A stretch of DNA of 12,034 bases from NCBI GenBank assembly GCA_029261435.1, contig JAJDBI010000071.1:1-12034 (forward strand), given 5' to 3'. Positions 1 through 7,404 of the stretch are shown piece after piece. How positions within the stretch are numbered: position 1 is the stretch's first letter; every line of letters begins with the position of its first letter. The translations under genes and the position numbers were made by a program. The notes beneath the pieces are model-generated. The model was not told the DNA's origin. It saw only the letters and a program-made list of their open reading frames with translations, and made no database searches. The DNA is from Nitrospinaceae bacterium. Its GTDB lineage: Bacteria > Nitrospinota > Nitrospinia > Nitrospinales > VA-1.

Positions 1-184
1 CCCTCCTGCATTCCCAACGATCATTTTTAAGAAAAGGGGTGCATTCCCGGATTCCACCACAGGTTCCATCTACTTCAGGCCCTTGATTGCAGGGAGTTTG
101 CCATAAAGAAGCCTTCCCACAACGATACGGAAAACCGGGTCTTTCATATTGGCTCTGATTATGACCAAACTTATTTTCTTCCAT
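1..184 (-). CDS. Cys-rich protein, N-terminal part only (cut by window edge)
   Basis: An open frame starts with ATG at 184 and stays open for 61 codons to the window edge. Its ATG shares one base with the TGA of the upstream membrane-protein gene, the TGATG arrangement of translationally coupled genes. The visible part has no signal peptide. After about 20 polar residues comes a Cys/Gly/Pro/Trp-rich stretch with Cys at residues 22, 32, 42, 48 and 59 and short motifs such as CGKASLW, PCNQGP, DGTCGG and RECTPF. The Cys spacing suggests a metal or Fe-S binding or redox domain, but it is not a CxxCH haem site and not a standard ferredoxin signature. I do not recognise the family with certainty. 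Because it is coupled to the cytochrome b-like gene and follows the ferredoxin-fusion gene, it is probably a further soluble component of the same redox complex. The rest lies beyond position 1. Confidence 0.72.
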   Translation of the reverse strand, partial: MEENKFGHNQSQYERPGFPYRCGKASLWQTPCNQGPEVDGTCGGIRECTPFLKNDRWECRR

Positions 185-1011
185 CAAATAAAAAACACCA
201 AAATAAGAATTAAATGCCACGTCGCCATTGCCATAACCGCTGCCGCCAAAGGAACATGGACTAAGAGCCAGGTTTTAAGCAATGTTTGAAGCGCATATTG
301 GAAATCTATCTTCCTTTTTTTTTCTGCTAACGCATAAACCTTGTCTAAATATTCACGTTCCTTTTCATTTAAGAAACGCTCCAAAATCATGCATTGCTGC
401 CGCACCCAATGCTGGCTCTGGTAACTTCCAAAAATATTACTGATAAAAAAACGCGGTTTCTGAAAATACCATCTCAAGGTTTCCAGATAATGCTCGGCAA
501 GAGTACTGCTTCCGGTTTCGTCAGTGGACTTCAATACCAAGGATTCCACTTCATCTCTTATCTCAGCAATCTCAGTCGGAATCCGCTCATAAATAATTTC
601 CCCACCGCTACATGTCAGTTGGCGGGGATAAACCTTTTCTATTACCAACCCCACCACTCCTGAAAAAGAAGTGATATAAAATAATACAGTCAATATTTGA
701 CCATAGAGACCTTTTTCCCCTGTAGCGCTAACATGAAGCCAAAATAAGAACAAGGCCAGAAAACCACCAACCGTATGAAGCTGGAACCATATGAATGACG
801 GTGCCAAAGGCAGAAATGGGAGTCGTTTGCGAGCATTGAATAGAGCAAGAAAAACCAATACTCCAAATAAAATGGAGCCACTGGCTATGACTGAAAAACC
901 AAGAGTCTTATCAATCTGGACGGTCCATATCCAAGTCACCACAAATAATAGGAGCGCCAGCCCCATATGGGCCCAAACCCGAGCCAGACTAAATCCCTGC
1001 TGTATTTTCAT
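184..1011 (-). CDS. Five-helix membrane protein with two HX13H pairs, likely bis-haem b electron-transfer subunit
   Basis: This 275-residue inner-membrane protein has predicted helices near residues 12-32, 38-58, 72-95, 103-124 and 245-273, with a soluble charged loop of about 115 residues between helices 4 and 5. Helix 3 carries His79 and His93, and helix 5 carries His252 and His266. In each pair 13 residues lie between the histidines. Paired HX13H helices are the hallmark of transmembrane b-type proteins that hold two stacked haems (ferric reductase/NOX-type and related). Since helices 3 and 5 run the same way, His79/His252 and His93/His266 could each bind one haem. A further His15 lies in helix 1. 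No FAD or NAD domain is present. The ATG at 1011 follows a GGAG Shine-Dalgarno and overlaps the ferredoxin-fusion gene by 23 bp, so the two products are likely partners. Inferred role: passing electrons across the membrane between the cytoplasmic Fe-S subunit and periplasmic cytochromes. The exact family is not named with confidence. Confidence 0.8.
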   Translation of the reverse strand: MKIQQGFSLARVWAHMGLALLLFVVTWIWTVQIDKTLGFSVIASGSILFGVLVFLALFNARKRLPFLPLAPSFIWFQLHTVGGFLALFLFWLHVSATGEKGLYGQILTVLFYITSFSGVVGLVIEKVYPRQLTCSGGEIIYERIPTEIAEIRDEVESLVLKSTDETGSSTLAEHYLETLRWYFQKPRFFISNIFGSYQSQHWVRQQCMILERFLNEKEREYLDKVYALAEKKRKIDFQYALQTLLKTWLLVHVPLAAAVMAMATWHLILILVFFI

Positions 1012-2710
1012 CTAACTCCGTCCCTCTGAAATCTACCCTTTTCATTGCATCATGTGGGCAAGCAAATACACAAGCAGGCCCACTGATCTGATCGGCACAT
1101 AGATCACACTTCGTGGCCTTTAATATCGGTTTCTGGTTTTGCGGATCGGTAATAAAATTACCTCCGTTTTCACGAATGGGAACCATCCTGATATTGGAAT
1201 AAGGGCAGGAGTTAGCGCAGGTTTCACAACCAATACAAGTATCATCATTAATTATGACCATGCCTCCAGACATCGATCGATGAATAGCCCCTGTCGGGCA
1301 CCCAATCATGCATACAGGATCCGCACAATGCATACAGGCATTAGCAACCATCCAGTTCTCAAATGTCTTTCCATGCCTGATGAACCTTGGGTTGCCATCA
1401 TGCGCCGAAGCACAAGCACTAACGCAGTCATCACAACGCACACAGCGATCCAAGTTTATCAGCATCGCCTGAGTTCCGTTGATGAAGCGTTCTTCAACGG
1501 CCCACTCCATTAAAGCTCCATCGGTCAGGGTGCGATCGATAAAATCCTGTAATCTCCTTGACTCCAGTGAAGATTGCGAAGTCGCCTGCCTAAACCCTTC
1601 TCTTCCTGATGACCAGTAAGCAAATAAATGTTTCTCTACAATTTTACTGGGTACTCGGAGCATCTCTGCGTACCCAAGCGCGGTGATGGTCACTCTCATC
1701 CCCACATTCGGTTCTCCCTGCCAGGCCCGAAACAGTTCGTCCGCGCCATAGAAATCCCCTGTGCCCAGATAGGTAAGAGTCTGTTGACCATTTCCCCGGT
1801 CTATAGAAACCCGAGCAAAGCCAGCCCGGACCAGTAATATTCCATCTGAATAATCTCCCTGGTTGGCAATGATTGGTTCGTCCTTAATGCCATGGATTTT
1901 ATTCTGACTTTGGAGTTTGTTATAGGTCAAATGCCAGTCAAATTTTCCGTAGGTTTCAAAAAGAGTGGCATCTGCCACCTCTTGAAGGTCTTTATCATCC
2001 AAGTGAGAAAAAATGGAAGTCGCCCTTAGGTGAGCGTTGAGGGCGTTGGCACGATAACGCTGATCAATGAGGCGGCGCCACCCTTGATCATATTTCCTAA
2101 ATTCACGAAGTCCCTGCCAACGTATCTCCAATAACTCTATATCGGATTCTGCAAAAATGGTAGATGTTCTGGGGGTCCTTCCCAACGCAGCAAGTTCTCC
2201 AAATAATGCTCCTTTACTCAGAGAGGCGGTCTTATTCTTATCTAAAACAGCAGGAATATCCTGAAGAAAAACATGCGCGGCACCCAAATCCTCCGACTCC
2301 CGAACCAATGCATGCAGACCAAGGTGTTTAACATCACGGGCTTCCGGAATTTCACTCCGGCTCCAAAGCTGTTTGAGGGCCTGCCAAAATGTTTTTTTCC
2401 GAATGGTTTGGCGACCTAGCATTTCACTGGGAAGGCCGGGGAACAACACGACTTTTAGCGAGCCGTCCAAAACCAGGAATGCCGAATTGCCGTAGTCACC
2501 CTCGCGGATGACAATGTCACCTGCAGAGTACTTTACAATCCTCGCGTCATTCTTAAGAATTCCTCTGAGAGGGCAATGAGAGGGGAATTTACTCTCTTCT
2601 ATCGCGGAAATCTCCGGAAAAGTCAACAGCCGATCCACATCCAAATCGGTCATAAACAAACCGAAGGGCTGGTCCCACCTCTGCGGACGCACTTGAGTCG
2701 TTATAGCCAC
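989..2710 (-). CDS. Tandem cyclic-nucleotide-binding domains fused to a four-cluster [4Fe-4S] ferredoxin module
   Basis: This is a 573-residue protein without a signal peptide, so probably cytoplasmic. Residues about 45-208 form a cNMP-binding-like domain with a phosphate-binding-cassette-like motif at 170-184, including Glu172 and Arg181. An insert of about 70 residues (95-165) splits it. Residues about 232-362 form a second, more degenerate cNMP-like domain. Residues about 415-560 hold sixteen Cys in four groups: 423/426/429/433, 459/462/467/471, 492/495/498/502 and 535/538/547/551. This is the DmsB/NrfC/HybA layout that binds four [4Fe-4S] clusters. There is no helix-turn-helix, so it is not a CRP/FNR transcription factor. 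The GTG start at 2710 is supported by a strong Shine-Dalgarno and by an in-frame TAG directly before it. The usual NrfD-type anchor is absent; the overlapping downstream gene supplies a bis-haem b-like protein instead. Inferred role: a ligand-controlled electron-transfer subunit. Confidence 0.88.
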   Translation of the reverse strand: MAITTQVRPQRWDQPFGLFMTDLDVDRLLTFPEISAIEESKFPSHCPLRGILKNDARIVKYSAGDIVIREGDYGNSAFLVLDGSLKVVLFPGLPSEMLGRQTIRKKTFWQALKQLWSRSEIPEARDVKHLGLHALVRESEDLGAAHVFLQDIPAVLDKNKTASLSKGALFGELAALGRTPRTSTIFAESDIELLEIRWQGLREFRKYDQGWRRLIDQRYRANALNAHLRATSIFSHLDDKDLQEVADATLFETYGKFDWHLTYNKLQSQNKIHGIKDEPIIANQGDYSDGILLVRAGFARVSIDRGNGQQTLTYLGTGDFYGADELFRAWQGEPNVGMRVTITALGYAEMLRVPSKIVEKHLFAYWSSGREGFRQATSQSSLESRRLQDFIDRTLTDGALMEWAVEERFINGTQAMLINLDRCVRCDDCVSACASAHDGNPRFIRHGKTFENWMVANACMHCADPVCMIGCPTGAIHRSMSGGMVIINDDTCIGCETCANSCPYSNIRMVPIRENGGNFITDPQNQKPILKATKCDLCADQISGPACVFACPHDAMKRVDFRGTELDENTAGI

Positions 2711-2713
2711 CTA

Positions 2714-2721
2714 CCACCTCC
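2714..2721 (-). promoter_or_regulatory. Strong Shine-Dalgarno deciding a GTG start
   Basis: The minus strand reads GGAGGTGG here. The GGAGG core ends six bases before the GTG at 2710. A TAG stop in the same frame sits immediately before this GTG, and the next in-frame ATG is codon 20, so GTG is the best start for the ferredoxin fusion. Confidence 0.8.
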
Positions 2722-2829
2722 AAAATGCACAACCGGAAGAGGCAAACTTGTCATCTAACTCTGGAGTTGTGACTCTTAAATACTATTAACGATTCAGGGA
2801 AACTAAAACCCAAGCTAAACACTTTCTTC

Positions 2830-3807
2830 TTATTTATAATCCGTTTTAGCTGGGAGCATACTTCCAATAACTCCGGTCAAATCTTTTCCTGCAATAGACT
2901 TAACAAAGTTTAAAGCATTTTCTCTTGTAGGAGCGGTTAATAACCCCGCCGCTTCAGAAACCTTGCTGAGAGTCGACTTGGCAATCTCAACTCGCTTGTT
3001 TTGTGCTTCCTTGTATTTTGCCTCACCAGACTTGGAAATGGCTTCGGTTGCAGAAACCAGTGCTGCCGCTTGACCAATTACGTAAAGCCTAGCCAGCTCT
3101 TGAGGTGTCATTTCGGCATTGGTCTTGATATCTGGAGCATAATGCCGGTGACGAACTGAACCTTGAGAATATTTAACCAGTTCAAAGTTGGGATTAATCG
3201 GATGCCCCGCTCCAAGCATTTTAGCCAAATCATCGGCTTTAAGGTCGGGGTGTGCCAGACCATGACAAGTCATACAGTTTTCTGCCACCTCAAACTGCAT
3301 GGATGGCCATATCAAACCTGCGGCCTGGGAGTCAGCAACTCGTTTCATTTTATGATCCGACGTTTCCTGTTCCCGCTTAACATCCTTCCCGCCATAATTA
3401 TCATGAAGAGCCAGCCAATCAGAGGATGCACCATGGCAACTTTCACAAGAGGTTCCCGACTTAGCGGCTGGTTTGGTATCTGCACCCTTTTGCTCTAAAG
3501 TGTAATGACACAGATAACAGGTCTCATTCCGCTTCATCCTTTTCTGTCCACCGACAGCCGCTAAAATTTTCTTAGGAGAAGGTTTGTCAGCACTTTTCGG
3601 CTCACGATGAACCGTTCGAAAGGAAGTATAGTGTTTAGTTTTTTTCCAAATTTTAGTTTCAGCTTCGTGGCATTCTTCGCAAAGCTTTGCACCCTTAAAA
3701 AAAGGCTGCGCCATTGATATGGAAGGAAAAATCAACCATGCGCCTAACAGCGCCACCGCCATCAGAAAAAAATGTTTCGCTAAAGAAAATTTACCTTGAT
3801 GCTTCAT
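2830..3807 (-). CDS. Periplasmic tetrahaem cytochrome c, cytochrome c554-like
   Basis: This 325-residue protein has a signal peptide (basic start, hydrophobic 12-28, likely cleavage after the SMA at 31-33), so the mature protein is periplasmic. Four CxxCH sites bind covalent haem c: C43/C46/H47, C97/C100/H101, C121/C124/H125 and C178/C181/H182. Candidate distal ligands include His59 and His202, the latter in a GHPIN motif. The order and spacing fit the cytochrome c554-type tetrahaem family (electron carriers such as the partner of hydroxylamine oxidoreductase in ammonia oxidisers). No hydroxylamine oxidoreductase gene lies in the window, so that partner should not be assumed. Residues about 225-325 are helical, Ala/Lys-rich and haem-free. 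ATG at 3807 follows a GAGGG ribosome site. It lies between the barrel gene (80 nt gap) and the ferredoxin-fusion gene (119 nt gap), so it could shuttle electrons from inner membrane to outer membrane. Confidence 0.88.
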   Translation of the reverse strand: MKHQGKFSLAKHFFLMAVALLGAWLIFPSISMAQPFFKGAKLCEECHEAETKIWKKTKHYTSFRTVHREPKSADKPSPKKILAAVGGQKRMKRNETCYLCHYTLEQKGADTKPAAKSGTSCESCHGASSDWLALHDNYGGKDVKREQETSDHKMKRVADSQAAGLIWPSMQFEVAENCMTCHGLAHPDLKADDLAKMLGAGHPINPNFELVKYSQGSVRHRHYAPDIKTNAEMTPQELARLYVIGQAAALVSATEAISKSGEAKYKEAQNKRVEIAKSTLSKVSEAAGLLTAPTRENALNFVKSIAGKDLTGVIGSMLPAKTDYK

Positions 3808-3836
3808 AACACCCTCACTTTTTTAAGGGGTAATAA

Positions 3837-3865
3837 CGTGTTCATGCGAACATGACAAAAACACG
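3837..3865 (-). repeat. Intercistronic hairpin with UUCG loop
   Basis: In the minus-strand transcript, CGTGT (3865-3861) pairs with ACACG (3841-3837). After a five-base bulge, TCATG pairs with CATGA around a UUCG tetraloop (3850-3847). All ten pairs are Watson-Crick. The hairpin begins 22 nt after the barrel stop codon and ends 29 nt before the cytochrome start. No run of U follows directly, so it is not a convincing terminator. It may be an mRNA-stability or processing element that sets relative expression. Function is inferred only. Confidence 0.5.
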
Positions 3866-3887
3866 AAAAATATGGACTATCCCCAAA

Positions 3888-5315
3888 TTAAAATTGATAG
3901 AGAATTTCTGTTCGCAGACCATAACCGTCACTGCGCTTTTCCTGGACAGTATAATGGGTATCTACTTGGAGCTGTATTCTTTGGGCCAGTCTTTGGCGGA
4001 ATTCAAAACCAACAGCTATATCATCAAACCTTTCACCACTGGTATCTTTTCTACCCGCCAATTCAAAAGTAAGACTTGTCCTATGGTGATTCCAAAATGC
4101 CTGGTAACCCGTGGCAAATCCGGCCATATCATCCGTAAAGCTGTTAAGTTCAGACCCAAAATTACCGAGACTGGGAGAGGCAAATAATATACCTAAAGCC
4201 CCTAATGGCCCACCTACTATCGCTTCACGACCCACTTGAGTGAAGTTCCCAGCCGCAACAAAGGCATTAAAGTATACGATGTCATCAGATTTTTCGGGAG
4301 TAAAGGACGTTTCGGCAGAAAAAAGAGTTCCAGTGCCAGCCTTTGCGTTATCTTCTCCATCCGCAATGGAGCTATTAATCCTGAAGGCCGTGCTGTAAAC
4401 ACCAATTCTTTGAATTGTTGAAAACCCCACATGAAAACTATCACCAACAGCGTCCTTGTCAGCAACATACACCATGTCCAGATTCCAGGAGAGATCCTGC
4501 ATATCTGCAGAATTAAACAACCCAAACATATTCGCAGCATCATGCCGCCCGGCATTGCTTCTGCCCACCTCGTTCCAACCCCACACGAAAGAAGACCTCA
4601 AGCTTGGAATACCGGGAAGGTGAATATTATTACGAACAAGTCCAATGGCATCTATTTCATCATTGAGCATAATGCCTTCCTGAAACTGCAATAATTGCCG
4701 GCCCACAGAAAACCCAAAATCCAGTGGCTTTGTTCCAGCAGGGTCTAACTTGGGAAAAAGGCTTACCAAATCACCCTCAAAAAACATGGTCCGGATATCC
4801 ATATTAAATTCGGACTGACCAGAACCCCGATTATCGTTAAACGATACTCGTGAAAATTGAGTGGGCAAATTTCTATCTAGAGGTCGAGCTCCAATAATAA
4901 ACTTTTCCGTACCCGTCAGCTGTACATTGGCGTATAGATCCAGGCGATTAGCCCATTCAGAAGCCGTACTGTTAGAGCTCGCATTTTCAAACATTTGCAA
5001 GCTCGAACGCATGGTCCCAAAAACCCAAAGTTGTGGTTGCCAGACCGCGCCCCAAGGCGTCTCAAAACCCTCATAAAGATCTCCCACACCAAGAAAAGGA
5101 TCTCCGCCTTCATAAATCAATGGAGGACGCGTGCCGGTATCAGAAGGAGGACGTAACTGGATATGCTCCTCAGAAAAGGCACTCACCTCTGAGGTCTCTC
5201 CCAATGGAAACCAATCCGCGTAAGCCGGAATAGAAAAACATACGACTATACACGCAAAAACAAACCCTGATAGAATCCTATGAGATCGGTCTAAAACTAC
5301 GCCAAACATTTGCAC
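3888..5315 (-). CDS. Outer-membrane beta-barrel protein, porin-like
   Basis: This 475-residue protein has a signal peptide (hydrophobic core about 14-30, AYA at 31-33 then Asp34) and no lipobox Cys. After a polar segment (about 35-90) the sequence alternates hydrophobic and polar residues with many aromatic and Gly/Asn/Asp turns to the end. It closes with LRTEILYQF, a terminal Phe with the alternating pattern recognised by the BAM machinery. The mature length (about 440 residues) would allow roughly 16-20 strands. There are no haem sites. It may be an electron-conduit barrel, as in porin-cytochrome complexes, since it sits between two multihaem cytochrome genes; a solute or anion porin is the main alternative. 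The GTG start at 5315 has an in-frame TAA three codons upstream and GGAGG ten bases away. ATG at 5309 is an alternative two codons in. It follows the pentahaem gene by 42 nt. Confidence 0.8.
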   Translation of the reverse strand: MQMFGVVLDRSHRILSGFVFACIVVCFSIPAYADWFPLGETSEVSAFSEEHIQLRPPSDTGTRPPLIYEGGDPFLGVGDLYEGFETPWGAVWQPQLWVFGTMRSSLQMFENASSNSTASEWANRLDLYANVQLTGTEKFIIGARPLDRNLPTQFSRVSFNDNRGSGQSEFNMDIRTMFFEGDLVSLFPKLDPAGTKPLDFGFSVGRQLLQFQEGIMLNDEIDAIGLVRNNIHLPGIPSLRSSFVWGWNEVGRSNAGRHDAANMFGLFNSADMQDLSWNLDMVYVADKDAVGDSFHVGFSTIQRIGVYSTAFRINSSIADGEDNAKAGTGTLFSAETSFTPEKSDDIVYFNAFVAAGNFTQVGREAIVGGPLGALGILFASPSLGNFGSELNSFTDDMAGFATGYQAFWNHHRTSLTFELAGRKDTSGERFDDIAVGFEFRQRLAQRIQLQVDTHYTVQEKRSDGYGLRTEILYQF

Positions 5316-5323
5316 TCTCTCTT

Positions 5324-5330
5324 ACCCTCC
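5324..5330 (-). promoter_or_regulatory. Shine-Dalgarno for the beta-barrel gene
   Basis: The minus strand reads GGAGGGT. GGAGG ends ten bases before GTG 5315 and sixteen before ATG 5309, which favours GTG. The spacing is slightly long, so the choice is not absolute. Confidence 0.55.
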
Positions 5331-5357
5331 AAGTAACGCAGAAAGTTTAGTCCTGAG

Positions 5358-7310
5358 TTAATTATTGGTTTTAAAAGTAACTTCTTTTTCCGACAAAATT
5401 TCATAACCCGCAGCAACGCCGTCAACAACCTCACGGGCGCTCATGGCATAGTCAAATCCACGACCCTGAATATCTCCCACTAAGTTTGCTGGAGCCATTC
5501 CCGCTTTAAGTTCGATTTTAGCCTTGTAAGGGCCTTTGCCGGTTAGTGCATCATCATCAACCCGGTACTTAGCCCAGCGATACCCTGAAGGTTCGATACC
5601 TCTTCGGTGGTTTCGTTCAGTACCTGGCTCACCTGATAACACCAGCGATTGAATAGAAGGTCGCACAAATGGAATCGTGATCAACGGATAAGGAATAGGA
5701 ATGATTCGCTCCCGTTCCCCACCACGGAGGTTTGAGACTACAAACCGTGATCTCAAATCAAACAATTGTCCATCTAAAGGAAGCTCTCCATTATGCACAT
5801 AAGAGGATTCCCGGTCACGGACATCTCCATTTGGGTCCAAATCGCCTGATTCTAGAACCACTTTCCCGTCGCGGTCTGTCACAGTAACATGGAGCCAGAC
5901 AAGTCGCTCTCCTGTAAACCCGGTCGGAACATTATGACCATCCGTTAGATTACTGACTTTAACCTTAAATTGTATGCCTTCGTCACTGCTTTGTTCGGTA
6001 ACAATTTCTCCCAGATGATAGCCATTTCGCAATACTTCCAGACGCAAATTGCGGGCAAACTCCAAATGTTCAAACTGTTGATTTAAAATATCACGAGCAT
6101 CGTAGCGGTCATCGACGGAGTCCCAGCGAACAGGGAATTTCATATCCTCAGTGACCTTGTCTTCAAACTCATCAGTACCCCACCCGGCTTTATGGTCAAA
6201 CTCAAGCCACTCTCTCATACTAGCCATTTCCTGAGCCTCCGCATTATGCGGAAAAATACCCGGGTGTATAACTGAATAGTCCGGCCCTGCAAAAAAGTGA
6301 CTGGTGACTTTTCGATCTTTAGTTGGCTTTCCACCTACCACGGCAGCAGGCCCAATATCATATCCCGAAGCAACACCCTGTTCTTTACCCATATGGCAAT
6401 CCTGACAAGTGGTTCCCCTGGCCGCAGCCGGAGAAGTACGATACTCACTGAATGCCTCCTCAAGTCGAAAACCATTAAACAAGGTTACATCGTGACAGGT
6501 CCCACAAAATACCGGTTGGGAGATAGATGCAAATTTTATAGCTTCACGATGAATTTTTCGTCCCGGCTTCCCTTCTTCGGTCACGACACGGTATTCATCT
6601 GTATTGTCCAGAACACGCGCCATCTCTTCATTACCCATTGGCCCATATACCGGTTCCAGCAGGCCACCCTGCTGTAGAGCTAATCTTCCACTCCTTTTAT
6701 TGTAGTCCTTGTTCAAACGATGACAGACCACACAGGTTATACCTTCGCGGGATGTAGGGTGCCGATCCAGGTTTGACATAAAAGGAGACTCACCAAGGTT
6801 GGCACCAATAGGACTGTGGCATCTTAGACAGAAGTCCCCATTAGACCCACTGGACAACTCATTGATCTCACTACTAAGAGAAAGATAAACCGGGCTCAAT
6901 TGTGCATAGGAATGCGACGAAACCGACCACTCCTTATAATGCTTGGGATGACAGGTGCCGCAGGTCGCGGCCGACGGAAATTTACTTTCTGCGAATAGTG
7001 CTTCATGGTCTGCCGCAGCTTGTAGCGCGACATCTTTTTCGGAATTACCCTCACCCGAATCGGTCTTTTCTTCCATAGATTTAACGGAAGATTCAGAACT
7101 CTCTCGCTCCATCGCGCTTGTCTTCTGGTCCGGCATCTCTGATGTTTTTTTAGAAGAAGCACTATTAGTCGAACCAGGTACATTCTGGATACAGGAATAA
7201 AGAAAGAAAAGAGCAAAAGCTATAATTGCTAAGGACAGGAAAGAGGTGTGACTTATTTTAGAAAAAGATTTTGAGGGTAACACACTGGTAGGCTTGGTAA
7301 AAAATCTCAT
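5358..7310 (-). CDS. Pentahaem c-type cytochrome lipoprotein
   Basis: This 650-residue protein begins with a basic region of about 22 residues, a hydrophobic stretch (23-38) and LYSC with Cys40. That resembles a signal-peptidase-II lipobox, although Tyr at -2 is unusual. A Ser/Glu/Lys-rich linker (about 46-95) tethers the folded part. Five CxxCH sites lie at C117/C120/H121, C161/C164/H165, C193/C196/H197, C269/C272/H273 and C302/C305/H306. The first sits in a c554-type context with a following W and SxH. Residues about 440-650 are haem-free and beta-rich, with a GHNVPTGF motif at 458-465. The same kind of GHxxPTG motif is seen in other multihaem cytochromes, and His459 may be a ligand or structural. 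It leads the redox operon, directly before the barrel gene, so an outer-membrane location (periplasmic or outer face) is plausible. ATG at 7310 has only a weak ribosome site. Substrate unknown. Confidence 0.87.
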   Translation of the reverse strand: MRFFTKPTSVLPSKSFSKISHTSFLSLAIIAFALFFLYSCIQNVPGSTNSASSKKTSEMPDQKTSAMERESSESSVKSMEEKTDSGEGNSEKDVALQAAADHEALFAESKFPSAATCGTCHPKHYKEWSVSSHSYAQLSPVYLSLSSEINELSSGSNGDFCLRCHSPIGANLGESPFMSNLDRHPTSREGITCVVCHRLNKDYNKRSGRLALQQGGLLEPVYGPMGNEEMARVLDNTDEYRVVTEEGKPGRKIHREAIKFASISQPVFCGTCHDVTLFNGFRLEEAFSEYRTSPAAARGTTCQDCHMGKEQGVASGYDIGPAAVVGGKPTKDRKVTSHFFAGPDYSVIHPGIFPHNAEAQEMASMREWLEFDHKAGWGTDEFEDKVTEDMKFPVRWDSVDDRYDARDILNQQFEHLEFARNLRLEVLRNGYHLGEIVTEQSSDEGIQFKVKVSNLTDGHNVPTGFTGERLVWLHVTVTDRDGKVVLESGDLDPNGDVRDRESSYVHNGELPLDGQLFDLRSRFVVSNLRGGERERIIPIPYPLITIPFVRPSIQSLVLSGEPGTERNHRRGIEPSGYRWAKYRVDDDALTGKGPYKAKIELKAGMAPANLVGDIQGRGFDYAMSAREVVDGVAAGYEILSEKEVTFKTNN

Positions 7311-7404
7311 AGCGCACTCATCAGGATATATATTGACGACAAATGGAAGTAGCTTGGAACCCTAAACCCATATTCTTTTATAGGTCCCCGTTAAAAACCA
7401 AAGC

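Noticed and set aside
394..663. Plus-strand open frame antisense to the bis-haem membrane gene (and other plus-strand frames throughout, for example 1139-1513, 3163-3498, 3852-4187, 8596-9015 and 11275-11592)
   Set aside because: They oppose well-supported minus-strand genes with clear motifs, show no recognisable domains, and have the Cys/His/Arg-rich look of shadow frames.
989..2710. CRP/FNR-family transcription regulator
   Set aside because: No helix-turn-helix follows either cNMP-like domain; the C-terminus is a ferredoxin module instead.
2713..2754. Short minus-strand ORF (ATG at 2754, about 17 codons) overlapping the GTG start of the ferredoxin fusion
   Set aside because: No convincing ribosome site and no leader-peptide features; it is most likely chance.
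2735..2765. Small inverted repeat AACTC-CA-GAGTT upstream of the ferredoxin fusion
   Set aside because: Five-base arms with a two-base centre occur often by chance, and there is no T-run or known operator match.
2830..3807. Direct role as hydroxylamine oxidoreductase partner in nitrification
   Set aside because: The c554-type fold is used in many pathways and no hydroxylamine oxidoreductase or ammonia monooxygenase gene is in the window.
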